Counted from the stretch's first letter, positions 1 through 9,827 are shown. The stretch is DNA of 24,687 nucleotides from an uncultured Oscillospiraceae bacterium (GCA_910579175.1 CAJTTB010000001.1:1-24687), one strand, 5' to 3'. The notes: generated by a model not told the origin, from the letters alone. Numbers and translations: made by a program.

Positions 1-666
1 TCGTTTGAGTTCATTCAGTGCTTGTCTTGTTTCATCTCTGACTTCTATTGTGCTTCCTTTTACTTCCTGGGTTTCATTGACTACTTGACTGATTTGATCA
101 TTTACTCTATCAACTGTATCTTGTATTTGTTCGTTCGCTTCATTTATTGCTTGATTTACCCTGCTTATCGCATTGCTTGCCGCGGTATTAGCATTAACTG
201 TTGCTGTATTTGCCCTTCCTGCTGCTGTATTTGCAGCATTGGCAGCACTGGTGGCATCTTCAATCGCGTCCAATAAAATATTGTATTCACTGCTGCTTGC
301 CACTAGGTTTTTTTCAAAAACTGCCGGTTGTACATTCACATAAAAAGTAATACTGCTCAACTGATTTTTATCCCTATCATAAAAGGTCACTTCACATGGG
401 CAACGCCCAGCTACTGTCAAGCATTGAGCTGTCAATACAATGATCACTTGATTGTTTTTGATGGTAGCCTTATTGACTATTTGTGTTCCATCCGGCTTGC
501 GCAATGAATACATCGCAGAAGTAGCCCCATCAATTGTACTATCTTGTTGATTATCTATGATGGTACATTCTATATATCTGGTATTTACATCGCCTTGTTT
601 TGCCTGCACTGTATAGGGCAATTCTTGCAAACTTAAATCCAGTATTATTTTTTCGGTTGTTTTCAC
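1..666 (-). CDS. BppU-like baseplate/receptor-binding upper protein, C-terminus cut by window edge
   Basis: 222 codons are visible, starting at a GTG (666-664) that overlaps the TGA of the upstream tail gene as GTGA, the usual sign of translational coupling. The N-terminal ~115 residues (KTTEKIILDLSLQELPYT, then ARYIECTI-like and TFYVNVQP-like strands) resemble the BppU N-terminal beta domain of lactococcal and other Gram-positive siphophage baseplates. From about residue 125 it becomes Ala/Asn-rich helix (DAIEDATSAANAANTAAG) and then a heptad-like coiled coil, as expected for a trimeric tail-tip fibre stalk. It sits last in the visible tail operon, where baseplate and receptor-binding genes lie. 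Family assignment is by recalled similarity; the receptor-binding end is off the window. Confidence 0.75.
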   Translation of the reverse strand, partial: MKTTEKIILDLSLQELPYTVQAKQGDVNTRYIECTIIDNQQDSTIDGATSAMYSLRKPDGTQIVNKATIKNNQVIIVLTAQCLTVAGRCPCEVTFYDRDKNQLSSITFYVNVQPAVFEKNLVASSSEYNILLDAIEDATSAANAANTAAGRANTATVNANTAASNAISRVNQAINEANEQIQDTVDRVNDQISQVVNETQEVKGSTIEVRDETRQALNELKR

Positions 667-3386
667 TCTGTTATCAACTCCTCTAGCTTTGCAATACGAG
701 CCTCTAATTCTTGTATTTTCTGTTGCTGCTCCTGCATTTTTTCATTCAATTGTTGAATAGAACGGACACTCAAAAAAGTTAAGAAAGGCATATTGATTTG
801 ATAAATCATTTCGCCATCTGGGCTAACTGGTTTTAATACCAGTTGTGGGTGAATCTTCTCCAAATGTTGAGCAGCAAATCCATAATCTACATGTCCATCA
901 ATACTATTTCTCAACTTTTTTGCAAATTCTTCTTTATAGTCAAATGCAATTCCACGCATTTTAAGAATCAATGCCAAAGCATCAAAATCAAAATTGGCTT
1001 TAATATTCTCTTTTAAAGAGATATCGCTTGTTTCTCCCCAGCCTGCTGCGGTTACTTTCCCATCAAACCAGCCATCGCCCTTTACCCATAAACGGCTGCC
1101 AGTTGTCAAATAGTTTTGGTCATCAAACAAAGCATGTTGATCAATATGTAAAGTATTTTTCACCCAAAAAGGTGCATCCAACCAGATATATGTTAAATTG
1201 TTATATACAGAGGGCTTCAAGGTATAACCTGCAATCGTCAATTGCGGATTTTCTCCCAATATATTTATTTTTCCATATACTTTTAAAGTGGCATCATAAT
1301 AACTTCCTGCTGCATCTGCTCCCCGAATGATAACCACTCCAGAGCCTGCCGAATACACATCAATTACCAAATTAGAACTGGGTACTTCATTGGAACCATG
1401 GCGATAAATTCCCAATACTGTCTTATAGCCATCTCCCTCTTCTAGACTTAAAAATGCGCCTCCTTGTCCATCTGTTGTATGTAAATAAATACTTTTTTCA
1501 CCTTTTCCCTCCACAATTACAGAAGCTCTTTTATCATCTGTCACTTTTAGCGTATTGGTGGTAAGGTTTCCATTCTTATCCACATACATTACTTTCTCGC
1601 TGTTTCCCTTTTCTCCGTTGTACACCTCAATTGCTCCATTGAATACCTTAATGCCATCAATGGTGATTTCTGTTTGACCTTTTCGCGTTCCTCCTGCCCC
1701 TATCTCTTCAAAAATCAAAGAAAAACTGTCAACAGTCTGTCGTAATGTAGATATCTTCGTATTTAGTTGCCTTTCTGCTTCATCTAAATTTCCCTGTAAG
1801 ACTTTATTTGAGTTGGTAATTGTTTCTTGGATAATACTATTTAGTTCCCCATCAGCCGCTTGAAACAGTTGTGTTACTTCCGTTACAATTCCTGTAAATT
1901 GGTCTGTTAGATATTTTTTAAACTCTACCGATAGCGCCTGAGTTGTTACGCTTCCCGCCTTTAATAAGGCTCCTTCTAGCGTTCCTGCTAAAATAAAGTC
2001 CGCTACAATCTTCCCATCTGCTGTAATTGCTGTAGTATATGGACCGTTTACCCCTGTTTTACTATGGGCTAATCCCGCTAAGTTCCATCTCCATACATTT
2101 ACTGCCGTTGCCATATCTGGGGTATCCATAATCAGAATTTCTCTTGGGTGCTCTGCTGGATTTAAAACCACATAACCGCCTGTCTGCCCTGTAATCGCTT
2201 CAGTTACTTCTTTGATAACAGACTCTAATCTTTTTTCAAAATCCTTTGACTGTTGTATTACTACCTTATCTATTTCATTGGAGATATCGGACATATTGTT
2301 TACAGTATCAACAAAACTGCTCTTGGCATTTCCCAATTCTATAGAAACATATTTTTCATTTAATGTATCATAGATAGTCTTTATGACTTTTGCCTTTACA
2401 TCTACACCCAATTTTGTAAAACGCACTGTCACAGTATCGCATAAACTAACACGCTCCAATGTCTGCTGATGCTGATAATCCAATGTTTGCCAAAGCTGCA
2501 CAAATGACGCTTTTATATTCACGGAAGGAATTCCCATACCAGCCGCTTTTATATATAGCCTTGCTCTGGTTTCCAATAATTCAGGTGTAATTACTTCGCC
2601 ATCTTCAAAGTCTTGTGTAAAATCTCGAACTGCTATTTTAACATGACTATAATTTTCCGCGGTTTCTGTAACTAAAATTTTATTGGGTATTTCAATCCTC
2701 TGTTGTGGTGGAGTTTCTCCACCCTCTGGCGTTTCTGGCTGATAAGTGGCATAGGGATAAAGTGCTGTATACATTTCAGAAATGCTCTTTTCCTGTTCTA
2801 AATCTGTCAAATTTTTCCCATACTCAATCACAACACCCAAGTCATTCCCTCGCTGTTGATAGAGCTTTACATCATAATTGTTATAGGCATATTCCCCACC
2901 CCAAATATCTAAAATGCTACCTTCTTTTCCCCCTAACCAGGAACGCACCGAGCTGGGTTGTGAAACCGTTAAGGTACCAATTGTACTGATATTACTCCAA
3001 GCATGAAAAGGATGTTGTAACAAGGCTTTATCAAATAACTTTTGCATTGCTGTTCCAGCACTTCCAATAACAGTAAAATCACTTACAACATTGTCATTTA
3101 ACTGATAACTGATATGCTCTGCATAACAAGTGATTATACCATTCATTGGCTTTGTAATACGATAGATATTAAATAACTGTTCTGGGTCGCTTTCATTGGG
3201 TTTCGCCTTGATAAAACAGTCTTCTGCAATATCTTGATAGAGTTTTCCAGTAATAGGATACTGCAATTCTAACTCATACATGCCATTGCGTTCTTCCGTT
3301 ACCTCGCACTTAATACTTTCTACCAAATGCCCCATTCCATAATTTTGAAAATCTGTTGTTTGATTGCTGTATAAAATTGGTATCAT
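663..3386 (-). CDS. Phage tail protein (tail endopeptidase/Tal-like N-terminus) with C-terminal S74 chaperone domain
   Basis: About 907 residues. The first ~370 residues (IPILYSNQTTDFQNYGMGHL, then a conserved AEHISYQLND stretch) match the phage minor structural protein N-terminal region found in Tal/gp44-like tail-hub proteins. The middle is beta-rich fibre sequence. Near residue 786 is SDISLKENI, the S-D-x-x-x-K-x-x-I signature of the S74 intramolecular chaperone, which trimerises the fibre and then cleaves itself using the Ser/Lys pair. A coiled coil (NEKMQEQQQKIQELEARIAK) ends the protein. I chose ATG 3386 because it overlaps the upstream TGA as ATGA and has AAGGTGG upstream; a GTG at 3398 sits inside that site. 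It follows Dit, the normal place for the tail-hub/fibre gene. Confidence 0.88.
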   Translation of the reverse strand: MIPILYSNQTTDFQNYGMGHLVESIKCEVTEERNGMYELELQYPITGKLYQDIAEDCFIKAKPNESDPEQLFNIYRITKPMNGIITCYAEHISYQLNDNVVSDFTVIGSAGTAMQKLFDKALLQHPFHAWSNISTIGTLTVSQPSSVRSWLGGKEGSILDIWGGEYAYNNYDVKLYQQRGNDLGVVIEYGKNLTDLEQEKSISEMYTALYPYATYQPETPEGGETPPQQRIEIPNKILVTETAENYSHVKIAVRDFTQDFEDGEVITPELLETRARLYIKAAGMGIPSVNIKASFVQLWQTLDYQHQQTLERVSLCDTVTVRFTKLGVDVKAKVIKTIYDTLNEKYVSIELGNAKSSFVDTVNNMSDISNEIDKVVIQQSKDFEKRLESVIKEVTEAITGQTGGYVVLNPAEHPREILIMDTPDMATAVNVWRWNLAGLAHSKTGVNGPYTTAITADGKIVADFILAGTLEGALLKAGSVTTQALSVEFKKYLTDQFTGIVTEVTQLFQAADGELNSIIQETITNSNKVLQGNLDEAERQLNTKISTLRQTVDSFSLIFEEIGAGGTRKGQTEITIDGIKVFNGAIEVYNGEKGNSEKVMYVDKNGNLTTNTLKVTDDKRASVIVEGKGEKSIYLHTTDGQGGAFLSLEEGDGYKTVLGIYRHGSNEVPSSNLVIDVYSAGSGVVIIRGADAAGSYYDATLKVYGKINILGENPQLTIAGYTLKPSVYNNLTYIWLDAPFWVKNTLHIDQHALFDDQNYLTTGSRLWVKGDGWFDGKVTAAGWGETSDISLKENIKANFDFDALALILKMRGIAFDYKEEFAKKLRNSIDGHVDYGFAAQHLEKIHPQLVLKPVSPDGEMIYQINMPFLTFLSVRSIQQLNEKMQEQQQKIQELEARIAKLEELITE

Positions 3387-4087
3387 AAAGTACACCACCT
3401 TGGAATCAATTCTATTTTACTAATTCCTCCAGAAAAAGAAAGGGTACTTTTTCCAGCTAGAAGTTGTGGATAGCCATTCCCCTGCACCTTCTGATTTTGG
3501 GAAGCAGTTCCCCGAAATGTATTCATGAGTTCACTATCTAATTCAATATATCCATCTATCCCCTTGAAATTCCAACCATTCTGATTGATGTTCAAAGTAC
3601 CATTTCCAGAGCCATATACCTTGATATATGGTTTACTTGCAAACTTTTCTGGATTGTATATTGTAGTTGTTTTATTGATACCAATTGGCTTCTGACCCAA
3701 AAATGAATAGCGAAAAGGCTTACAGGAAAATTCTATTTCTATCTCATACAATCGTGATGTTCGTTTCATAAATGCCAGTTTTCCAGTTGGATAAGCATAA
3801 CGGAAATAATTGCTATCAGAACTATCAAACAAAATATCATATCCCAAATTGGGTAATATCCAAGACTTTATATTTCTAATATCTTGCTCTATTTGATTAC
3901 TCTTGATAAAACAGTAATAAGTTCCAATTACATTCTGATATCGGTTTCCTATCATGACCAGTTCTCCGTCTCTCCCTGGTACTGACTGCGTTGTTATCTC
4001 AGGCTGTGCAACATCAAAAGGATTACTAGAAGAAATATGTAACGAAAATTCTTTGCTGCTTCTCCCTTTATATGTAATATAACTCAT
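3383..4087 (-). CDS. Distal tail protein (Dit), siphovirus tail component family
   Basis: 234 residues from ATG 4087, which overlaps the tape-measure TGA as ATGA and has AGGAAAG 7 bases upstream. A GTG at 4093 is possible but less well placed. The sequence shows the Dit pattern: an N-terminal ring domain with VPGRDGELVMIGNRYQNV (the conserved PGRDG turn), a charged link, then FMKRTSRLYEIEIEFSCKPF and a galectin-like C-terminal beta domain. Dit forms a hexameric hub joining tail tube to baseplate. Position directly after the tape measure and before the tail-hub protein fits. Length is typical of short Dit forms without carbohydrate-binding insertions. Confidence 0.88.
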   Translation of the reverse strand: MSYITYKGRSSKEFSLHISSSNPFDVAQPEITTQSVPGRDGELVMIGNRYQNVIGTYYCFIKSNQIEQDIRNIKSWILPNLGYDILFDSSDSNYFRYAYPTGKLAFMKRTSRLYEIEIEFSCKPFRYSFLGQKPIGINKTTTIYNPEKFASKPYIKVYGSGNGTLNINQNGWNFKGIDGYIELDSELMNTFRGTASQNQKVQGNGYPQLLAGKSTLSFSGGISKIELIPRWCTL

Positions 4088-7000
4088 GCCCACACTTTCC
4101 TATCCCTTTTATAAATGTTGTTTGCTTCATACATGATCGTTTGTGCCAATTGCTTGGCATCTTCGTTGCTATAATTATTAAAGCTTTCTATCGTAAAATA
4201 AAAGGCGTTTTGCTGATCTGCAAACCCGCTTGTTGCTTTTGCCTTTTTCTTGCTCAATGATATATCTGCTGTACTGTGAATATTCGTTGGAATTACGTTC
4301 TGTATCTGCCTTCTAACAGATTGCATTTCCCTTGCAAAATTTGTTGCAAAATTATTAGTTTCATCAACAATTCCTATTGGTGCAATACTTCTGATGTTTA
4401 AATTTTCTTGGACTACCTCTTCACCAATTCGACTAGAAGATCTTTTTGGCAATTCAACTAAACTTCCAAGCGCTGGAGGCTTTTGACTTGTAAGCCCTTT
4501 AATATATGCACTTACCGCCGCTAATCCTTGTCGATAATAATCATCCTTTGCTTGTTCAAGAGTACTTAAACTAGCTCTTTTTAATTTCCCAACCTCTGTT
4601 CTAGCTAATTCTTGACTTGTATCAAAGGGCTCTAAATAACTATTTATACCAGTATTTGCTATCTCGTTAAATTCTGTAGGAATATCAGCAGAATCAAAAC
4701 CATCTATTACCTTTTTCCCTGCATTTTCTCCACTTGTATATAATAGGTCTCCATGAGAATCAATTTCCATTCCCATTCCCTCTAAGGCTTGGTTTAAAGT
4801 TTTCCGGCTTTCTTCATCTAATAATTTAAAGCTAACCAAAACTGCTTCAACCATACTTTTAGTTGATTCATTTAATTCATCATAGCTTTGTCCAGACTGT
4901 GCTACCATATCAAGTAAAATCGCATTTTCTTTTGTAGCGTTTTCAGATAAATTTTCTGTATATTGATTATACAATTCCAGCATTTCTAAATTATGAGCTA
5001 TTTTACTATCTTCTGACTTTCTTTGATAATCATCTTGTGCAGTTATCAAATTCATATGTCCCTTATTAATATTATCATAATATTCCTTTGCGAACTGTTC
5101 CATCTCTGCATCATGCGCTTTTTTCTTCGCCCTCATCTGGTCTAATGTATCTTGATAGGCTGTGCTATACTCACTTTGCTCTATCATTATATCTGCATAA
5201 CCTTTCTGAAGAATAGCAAGAGTTTCTTCATGCTCTGCGTTAGCTGCGTCAATGATAAGTTTTTTCCTTTTTTCTACCGCTCGAACTTCATTCGCATATG
5301 CTTCGTTACTCATCGTTGCTTGCTCGCCATATTTTTTATCAATTAACATCAGTTCTTCTGTGGCTAGTTCATGTGCTTTATTAGAAAGGTGTTTGTTCGT
5401 ACGTTCCGCTGTAAGAATAATGTCTTGGGAAATTTTCTCGTATTCTTCTAATGAGGTTGATTTATTTGCTGCCGCAATTTCCGCCTGTGTTTTTACTGCT
5501 TTCTGATACGCCTTTTTAACTTCTACTTCTTGTTCTGCTAGTTCGTGCATTTTCTGAAAAAGCTCGTCTAAACGCTGTATTTCTAAATCATTTAAACTAC
5601 CACGTTCTTCTTGTCCTGCTTTTGCTACTTCTGTAATTTCTCTTTGGACATCGCGCATTGCTTGTGATAATTCTTGTTGTTTTTCTGCTGACACAATTAC
5701 TTCATCGTTTATATCTGCTAATATATCTCGTGCTCCTGCAATCCCATTTTTCCATTCGCTTGCCTTTTCAATCCCATCCTGATAGGTATTGACTATGTTT
5801 CTCTGACTTTCTGCGAATATTTCACTGGTAGTAATGGCTTCTTTTTGTGTCAAATTATATGCCAAAATAGCAGCCCCAGCGGCTCCCAGCAATGTAATGA
5901 TAATACCAATTGGATTTGCAGTCATGGAAGCATTCCACAAATATTGTGCAGCAGTTGCCAATCCTATTTGTTTATTCAGTGCCCCAACAGCAACTTGTTT
6001 TAGAGTCAAAGCTCCAGTAGAGGCAGCAGTCGCCACTGCTTCAGCACCATTTGCAGCAATAAAGGTAGTTACCGCTGTAGAAGCTGTGTTAATTGCTATT
6101 GTAAAAGATTTTAAAAAGTTTGCTGCTGTTTGTATTCCTGACCATGTTTTTGTAGTCACTACCACTGCGGTTAATAATGGGATAATTTTATCCAAATTAT
6201 TTCCTAGCAAATCAATTGCTTTTATGAAAATAGGTACTGTGGTCTTAGCAATACCAGATATTGTTTTTGCCAATTTTTGAAAGATATTTTTTGTTGTTTC
6301 AATCGCTTTTTTTAATCCGCCACTAGAAAATGATTTTGAAATATCCTCAATCATTTTCTGAATTGGTTTTTGCATCTCCTCAGGTAATATTTTAGTAAAT
6401 GCTTTCGCTAATGATTTCACAAGCTGTCCTAGTGCTTTCTCTAACTTAGGAGCATTCTTTTTCCAGCCATTAACAAATTCATTGATGAAATTAGAAGCAT
6501 TTTCTGAGATTTTTGAAATATTTTCGCTTAGTCCTACAAAAGCATTTGAAAATGCTTCACCCAGCTTTTTGATATCGCCATCTGCTGCTCTGGTTCCATT
6601 TGCCAACTCGCTGATAAAATCCCTGAAAAGGGGTGTCGCTTTTTCCGAAATAGGTAAAATAAAATCTGTTTCAAGCGCTCTGCCTAATCCGGATAAAGCA
6701 TCGCTGACCGTATTGTATTGAATCTGATTGATTTCTTCCATCATATTTTTATTCTGATCAAATCCATCCCGAATAGAATCCAGTTGTGTTACTACATCAG
6801 GTCCCAAATCTTCCCACATAGTTCCAAACAAGTCTACGCCCGCAATGCTTTGAGCAATTGGGTCATCCATTTCACGCAAACTAGAAATAACTTGATAAAA
6901 CGCTTCTCTTGCTGTATCTCCACCATCAGCGAATTTTTTTGCCATTTCGTCTGCGCTTAATCCTAAGCGGGTAAAACCATCAATTGTAGTATCAGAACCA

Positions 7001-8145
7001 TCAATCGCACGAATAGAGAACTCCTTCACAGCGTCACCAATTTTATCTAAATTCCATGCGCCATTTTGGGCACCAGATTGAAAGATATTAAACATATCTT
7101 CTGCATACATGCCCACTTTGTCAAACTGCGGAGAATATTCATTGATAGAATCAATCAATTCCCCAGAGTAATCTAAACCATTTTGTGCACCTTGAGCAAT
7201 CAAATTAAATGCTTGTTCTGCATCAATTCCAAATTGATTCATCATAGAATTGGCTGCGCGAACACTTTCGGTCACATCATAATCAAAGGCTTTTTTTAAG
7301 CCCAAAGCCTGCTCAGTTAGGTCTTTCAATCCCTCATCTGTAATTGCTCTGCCAAATTGTTTTCTAACTTCCGCAAGACTTCTAGCGACATCTTCCATAT
7401 TCTCACCAAAGTTATTGGCGTAAACCTCTTTCATGATGTCATTCAATTCAGTCATTCTTTCAGCAGTCGAACCAGTCTGAACCTGTAAGATATTGGAGGC
7501 TTTTTGAAACTCATCTCCGATTTTAGCAATTCCAGCCATTGCGGCTATAGCTGCTGCGCCCACTGCTGCAATTGCTTTTGCTGCTGCTGCCATACCAGTC
7601 GCAATTATATCACCTATACCAGAAAACTTTTCCCCGATATTATCAGCTTGATTTGCCACTTCTTGTGCAGTATCCCCGAATTCATTTAAACTTTGAGAAG
7701 ACTCTTGTATTGCTTGATTATTGCTTTCAAAATCTTGCTCCAAACGAGTAATACTTGTAGACGCTTCATTGAATGCTACTGTAAGACGACTAACTGCTCT
7801 TTCTTGGTCTTGATATGCCTTTTCTGCCTTTGCAATTTCTCTAGGGTCTCCACTCTCTTGAGCTTTCTGGAGTGCCTGCCCATATTCTTTTAATTTATCT
7901 TTTTGTTTTTCTAATTCATTGGCTATGGTAGAAAATATCTTTTTTTGTTCTTCAATCTGTTTATTTAAAATCTTATTCTTTGCTGTTAATGCCTCTACAC
8001 TGCGGCTATTTTCTGCAAACTCAGTTGTTGTCTTTTCCATTTCGCTGCCCAATACACGCAAATTGTTCTGAATCTTGGAAATGGATTGATTGAATGCGCT
8101 TTCACCTTTTAAAGATATTTTAGGACCGATATCATATCCTGCCAT
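4084..8145 (-). CDS. Tail tape measure protein (TP901-type)
   Basis: 1353 residues, the longest gene in the window. The ATG at 8145 follows GGTAGGTGAAAAG. The N-terminus is coiled coil (residues ~10-160, many KxxE/Q heptads), followed by an Ala-rich hydrophobic stretch (~183-212, AAAAKAIAAVGAAAIAAMAG). Next is the TP901 core region (~215-450, with NDIMKEVYANNFGENMEDVA), a second hydrophobic segment near 740 (NPIGIIITLLGAAGAAILAY), then long helices. This protein sets tail length and is ejected with DNA. At about 0.15 nm per residue the tail would be near 200 nm. No lysozyme or peptidase domain is evident. The operon order chaperone - tape measure - Dit is canonical. Confidence 0.95.
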   Translation of the reverse strand: MAGYDIGPKISLKGESAFNQSISKIQNNLRVLGSEMEKTTTEFAENSRSVEALTAKNKILNKQIEEQKKIFSTIANELEKQKDKLKEYGQALQKAQESGDPREIAKAEKAYQDQERAVSRLTVAFNEASTSITRLEQDFESNNQAIQESSQSLNEFGDTAQEVANQADNIGEKFSGIGDIIATGMAAAAKAIAAVGAAAIAAMAGIAKIGDEFQKASNILQVQTGSTAERMTELNDIMKEVYANNFGENMEDVARSLAEVRKQFGRAITDEGLKDLTEQALGLKKAFDYDVTESVRAANSMMNQFGIDAEQAFNLIAQGAQNGLDYSGELIDSINEYSPQFDKVGMYAEDMFNIFQSGAQNGAWNLDKIGDAVKEFSIRAIDGSDTTIDGFTRLGLSADEMAKKFADGGDTAREAFYQVISSLREMDDPIAQSIAGVDLFGTMWEDLGPDVVTQLDSIRDGFDQNKNMMEEINQIQYNTVSDALSGLGRALETDFILPISEKATPLFRDFISELANGTRAADGDIKKLGEAFSNAFVGLSENISKISENASNFINEFVNGWKKNAPKLEKALGQLVKSLAKAFTKILPEEMQKPIQKMIEDISKSFSSGGLKKAIETTKNIFQKLAKTISGIAKTTVPIFIKAIDLLGNNLDKIIPLLTAVVVTTKTWSGIQTAANFLKSFTIAINTASTAVTTFIAANGAEAVATAASTGALTLKQVAVGALNKQIGLATAAQYLWNASMTANPIGIIITLLGAAGAAILAYNLTQKEAITTSEIFAESQRNIVNTYQDGIEKASEWKNGIAGARDILADINDEVIVSAEKQQELSQAMRDVQREITEVAKAGQEERGSLNDLEIQRLDELFQKMHELAEQEVEVKKAYQKAVKTQAEIAAANKSTSLEEYEKISQDIILTAERTNKHLSNKAHELATEELMLIDKKYGEQATMSNEAYANEVRAVEKRKKLIIDAANAEHEETLAILQKGYADIMIEQSEYSTAYQDTLDQMRAKKKAHDAEMEQFAKEYYDNINKGHMNLITAQDDYQRKSEDSKIAHNLEMLELYNQYTENLSENATKENAILLDMVAQSGQSYDELNESTKSMVEAVLVSFKLLDEESRKTLNQALEGMGMEIDSHGDLLYTSGENAGKKVIDGFDSADIPTEFNEIANTGINSYLEPFDTSQELARTEVGKLKRASLSTLEQAKDDYYRQGLAAVSAYIKGLTSQKPPALGSLVELPKRSSSRIGEEVVQENLNIRSIAPIGIVDETNNFATNFAREMQSVRRQIQNVIPTNIHSTADISLSKKKAKATSGFADQQNAFYFTIESFNNYSNEDAKQLAQTIMYEANNIYKRDRKVWA

Positions 8146-8164
8146 CTTTTCACCTACCTTTCAA

Positions 8165-8715
8165 TTATGGTATATCTGGAATCATTTCATCAATTGACAA
8201 TACCTGTTTTTCCTTTGCACCATGTGCAATTTGATAACAGGCAATCAAGTCACATAGTTCACCAAATGGCATACACAAATATTCTTCACGCGGAATATTT
8301 AATATTCTGGCATAATACTCAAACCACGCAAAGCTTAATTCTCCTGCGTGGTTTGTTCGTTTTTTGGGTCAGGTTCTACCTCTACTTCTCTACTGTTACC
8401 AATGCCCATACAACGCATCACTTCTTGAGTAATGCTATCCAAATCGTGCAAACCAATCAAAACATCTAGCTCTTCTCTAGTGGGAAAAGAAACTATTTCA
8501 TTGTCTACTATTTTTTTATAAATACAACCTTGCTGTATTAATACTGAAACCATATAGACCAATTGGTCTAATATAGTAGTAACGTCTTTACTTTTAAATA
8601 TATCAGTTACTTTTTCCAAAGCTCCAAAGTGTTTTGTGAATTCCTTTGCTGCTCCAGTAGAAAAAACAGCTGGATAAGCAGTCTTTGCAATGGTAATTTG
8701 AGTTAATCTACTCAT
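8165..8715 (-). CDS. Tail assembly chaperone long form (gpGT-like), made by -1 ribosomal frameshift
   Basis: Joined product of the 8335..8715 frame and a second frame that has no start of its own. Zero-frame codons run from 8715 through AAC at 8361-8359. After a -1 slip on A-AAA-AAC the ribosome reads CGA from 8359 and continues 64 codons to TAA at 8167-8165, giving about 183 residues. The extension begins RTNHAGELSFAWFEYYARIL and includes FGELCDLIACYQIAHG, a helical domain typical of the T part of gpGT-like chaperones. The extension is coding-like over its whole length and ends just before the tape measure ribosome binding site. Frameshifted G/GT pairs between major tail protein and tape measure are the rule in siphophages; use of this exact site is inferred. 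Confidence 0.8.
8335..8715 (-). CDS. Tail assembly chaperone short form (gpG-like)
   Basis: 126 residues, ATG 8715 overlapping the major tail protein TGA as ATGA. The protein is helical and hydrophilic and ends in a charged, disordered tail (EVEVEPDPKNEQTTQEN). The tail codes for the slippery heptamer used to make the long form. gpG-like proteins coat the tape measure and recruit tail-tube subunits during assembly, and are not in the virion. Assignment rests on position between major tail protein and tape measure, size, and the frameshift arrangement; no strong sequence motif was recognised. Confidence 0.8.
   Translation of the reverse strand: MSRLTQITIAKTAYPAVFSTGAAKEFTKHFGALEKVTDIFKSKDVTTILDQLVYMVSVLIQQGCIYKKIVDNEIVSFPTREELDVLIGLHDLDSITQEVMRCMGIGNSREVEVEPDPKNEQTTQEN
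8359..8365 (-). promoter_or_regulatory. Programmed -1 frameshift slippery heptamer A-AAA-AAC
   Basis: On the minus strand the zero-frame codons are CCA AAA AAC GAA, so the heptamer is A AAA AAC in the exact phase required for simultaneous tandem slippage by one base. Eight codons further the zero frame ends in TAA, while the -1 frame stays open for 64 codons. The phase match, position and open downstream frame are seen directly; efficiency and any stimulatory stem are not determined. Confidence 0.8.
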
Positions 8716-9326
8716 GATAATAACCCCTTTTCTGCTGATGTATCATCTGTAATATTTAATAATTGCTTTATGTATGCAATAGCAGTTTCTTCATCTGCTA
8801 TAGTAGTCTCTCGTTTCCATGGGTGTCCAACTGCATCACTTCTTAAAATCGTTCCTTCAATTGTCTTTGTCTGCCACTCAATAGACTCCCCTTTGGTGGT
8901 TGCTGCATCGTCTGGCACACTAAACATCACCTTTGGGAATACAATCGCCCGATAAGATATGATTTGTCTATTCATCTTTGGCACAATAATACCAATCCCT
9001 AAATAGGGTGTAACCGCAGTATCATCAAATATCAACTCACTTACTGTTTTTTCTCCTACTGTTAATTCCTTCATAGTTACACCTAGGATAATTTTACTTA
9101 CTTCATCAGATAGATCATCTGTTGTCAAACTGATGGTGCCTCCTGCAAAGGTGCGGTCGCTCTCTGCTACTCCATCATCTGCATGAAAATTATTGTCGCT
9201 TCCATCTTCAATAGAAGCTGAAAATTCAACCGCTTTCCCCAATAATCCGCCGTTTGAATATGTTACAACAGAACCCACATTTTGATAAACTGCAAAAAAC
9301 GGTTTTCTTAATCCAATCCCTGCCAT
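8712..9326 (-). CDS. Major tail (tube) protein, phi13-like family
   Basis: 204 residues; ATG 9326, with GGAGAGATGGA upstream. It opens MAGIGLRKPFFAVYQN and contains DGVAESDRTFAGGTISLTTD, the pattern of phi13-type major tail proteins of Gram-positive siphophages. The family fold is a beta sandwich that polymerises as hexameric rings into the tail tube. It lies directly before the tail chaperone pair and after the connector genes, as expected. No C-terminal Ig-like decoration domain is present. Confidence 0.9.
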   Translation of the reverse strand: MAGIGLRKPFFAVYQNVGSVVTYSNGGLLGKAVEFSASIEDGSDNNFHADDGVAESDRTFAGGTISLTTDDLSDEVSKIILGVTMKELTVGEKTVSELIFDDTAVTPYLGIGIIVPKMNRQIISYRAIVFPKVMFSVPDDAATTKGESIEWQTKTIEGTILRSDAVGHPWKRETTIADEETAIAYIKQLLNITDDTSAEKGLLS

Positions 9327-9338
9327 TCCATCTCTCCT

Positions 9339-9827
9339 TTACCTTATATATTTTTGAATTTCTTTCTCTATTGTTTCACCCATAACTTGAATTGCCTTTT
9401 GTTTGTTTTTGGTAACTGCTGGACGCACAAAGGGACGCTTTTTGATTCGACTGCTACCGCTTTCCATAACCCGCGCTTTCAAAGTATTGGCAACCCCATT
9501 GTGGTCATATCCATCAAATCCAATCTTTGTATTCATATCGCCGCCGAATGCCTGAATTGGCGCAATTCCCAATGAGCTAGATAAATCACCTGTACTCGTA
9601 TTCATCTTGTGTTTTTTTGTTTGTGCAGTTGGATGGGCGCTAACACTCTTAGTAGCATTTAAATTTGATTTTAAATTCTCTCGAATGGCGTCCGCTATTA
9701 CCTCCGCACCAGCATAAATCGCAGCTTTCGCAATGCCTTGTGCATGTTCTCCCGTTTTTGCAATCATCTTGCTGTATTCTTCTAGTCCTATTATGGTTAA
9801 TTTAGCCAATCTCCCACACCCATTCAT
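9339..9827 (-). CDS. HK97 gp10-like head-tail joining/tail completion protein
   Basis: 162 residues from ATG 9827. The pattern fits HK97 gp10-like proteins: LTIIGLEEYSKMIAK at the N-terminus, a long helix with AKAAIYAGAEVIADAIRENL, a KTSTGDLSSSLGIAPI-like turn, and the C-terminal RIKKRPFVRPAV signature followed by a basic helix. These proteins complete the head-tail interface. The start is uncertain: ATG 9827 lacks a clear ribosome binding site, and a TTG at about 9809 would give MAKLTIIGLEEY, closer to the family N-terminus. It overlaps the end of the upstream gene, suggesting coupling. Confidence 0.82.
   Translation of the reverse strand: MNGCGRLAKLTIIGLEEYSKMIAKTGEHAQGIAKAAIYAGAEVIADAIRENLKSNLNATKSVSAHPTAQTKKHKMNTSTGDLSSSLGIAPIQAFGGDMNTKIGFDGYDHNGVANTLKARVMESGSSRIKKRPFVRPAVTKNKQKAIQVMGETIEKEIQKYIR

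Noticed and set aside
22..276. Plus-strand Cys-rich 84-aa frame
   Set aside because: Antisense of the Ala/Asn-rich stalk of the BppU-like protein; no ribosome binding site.
5834..6280. Plus-strand 148-aa frame in the tape measure gene
   Set aside because: Opposite-strand shadow of Ala-rich helices; no start signals.
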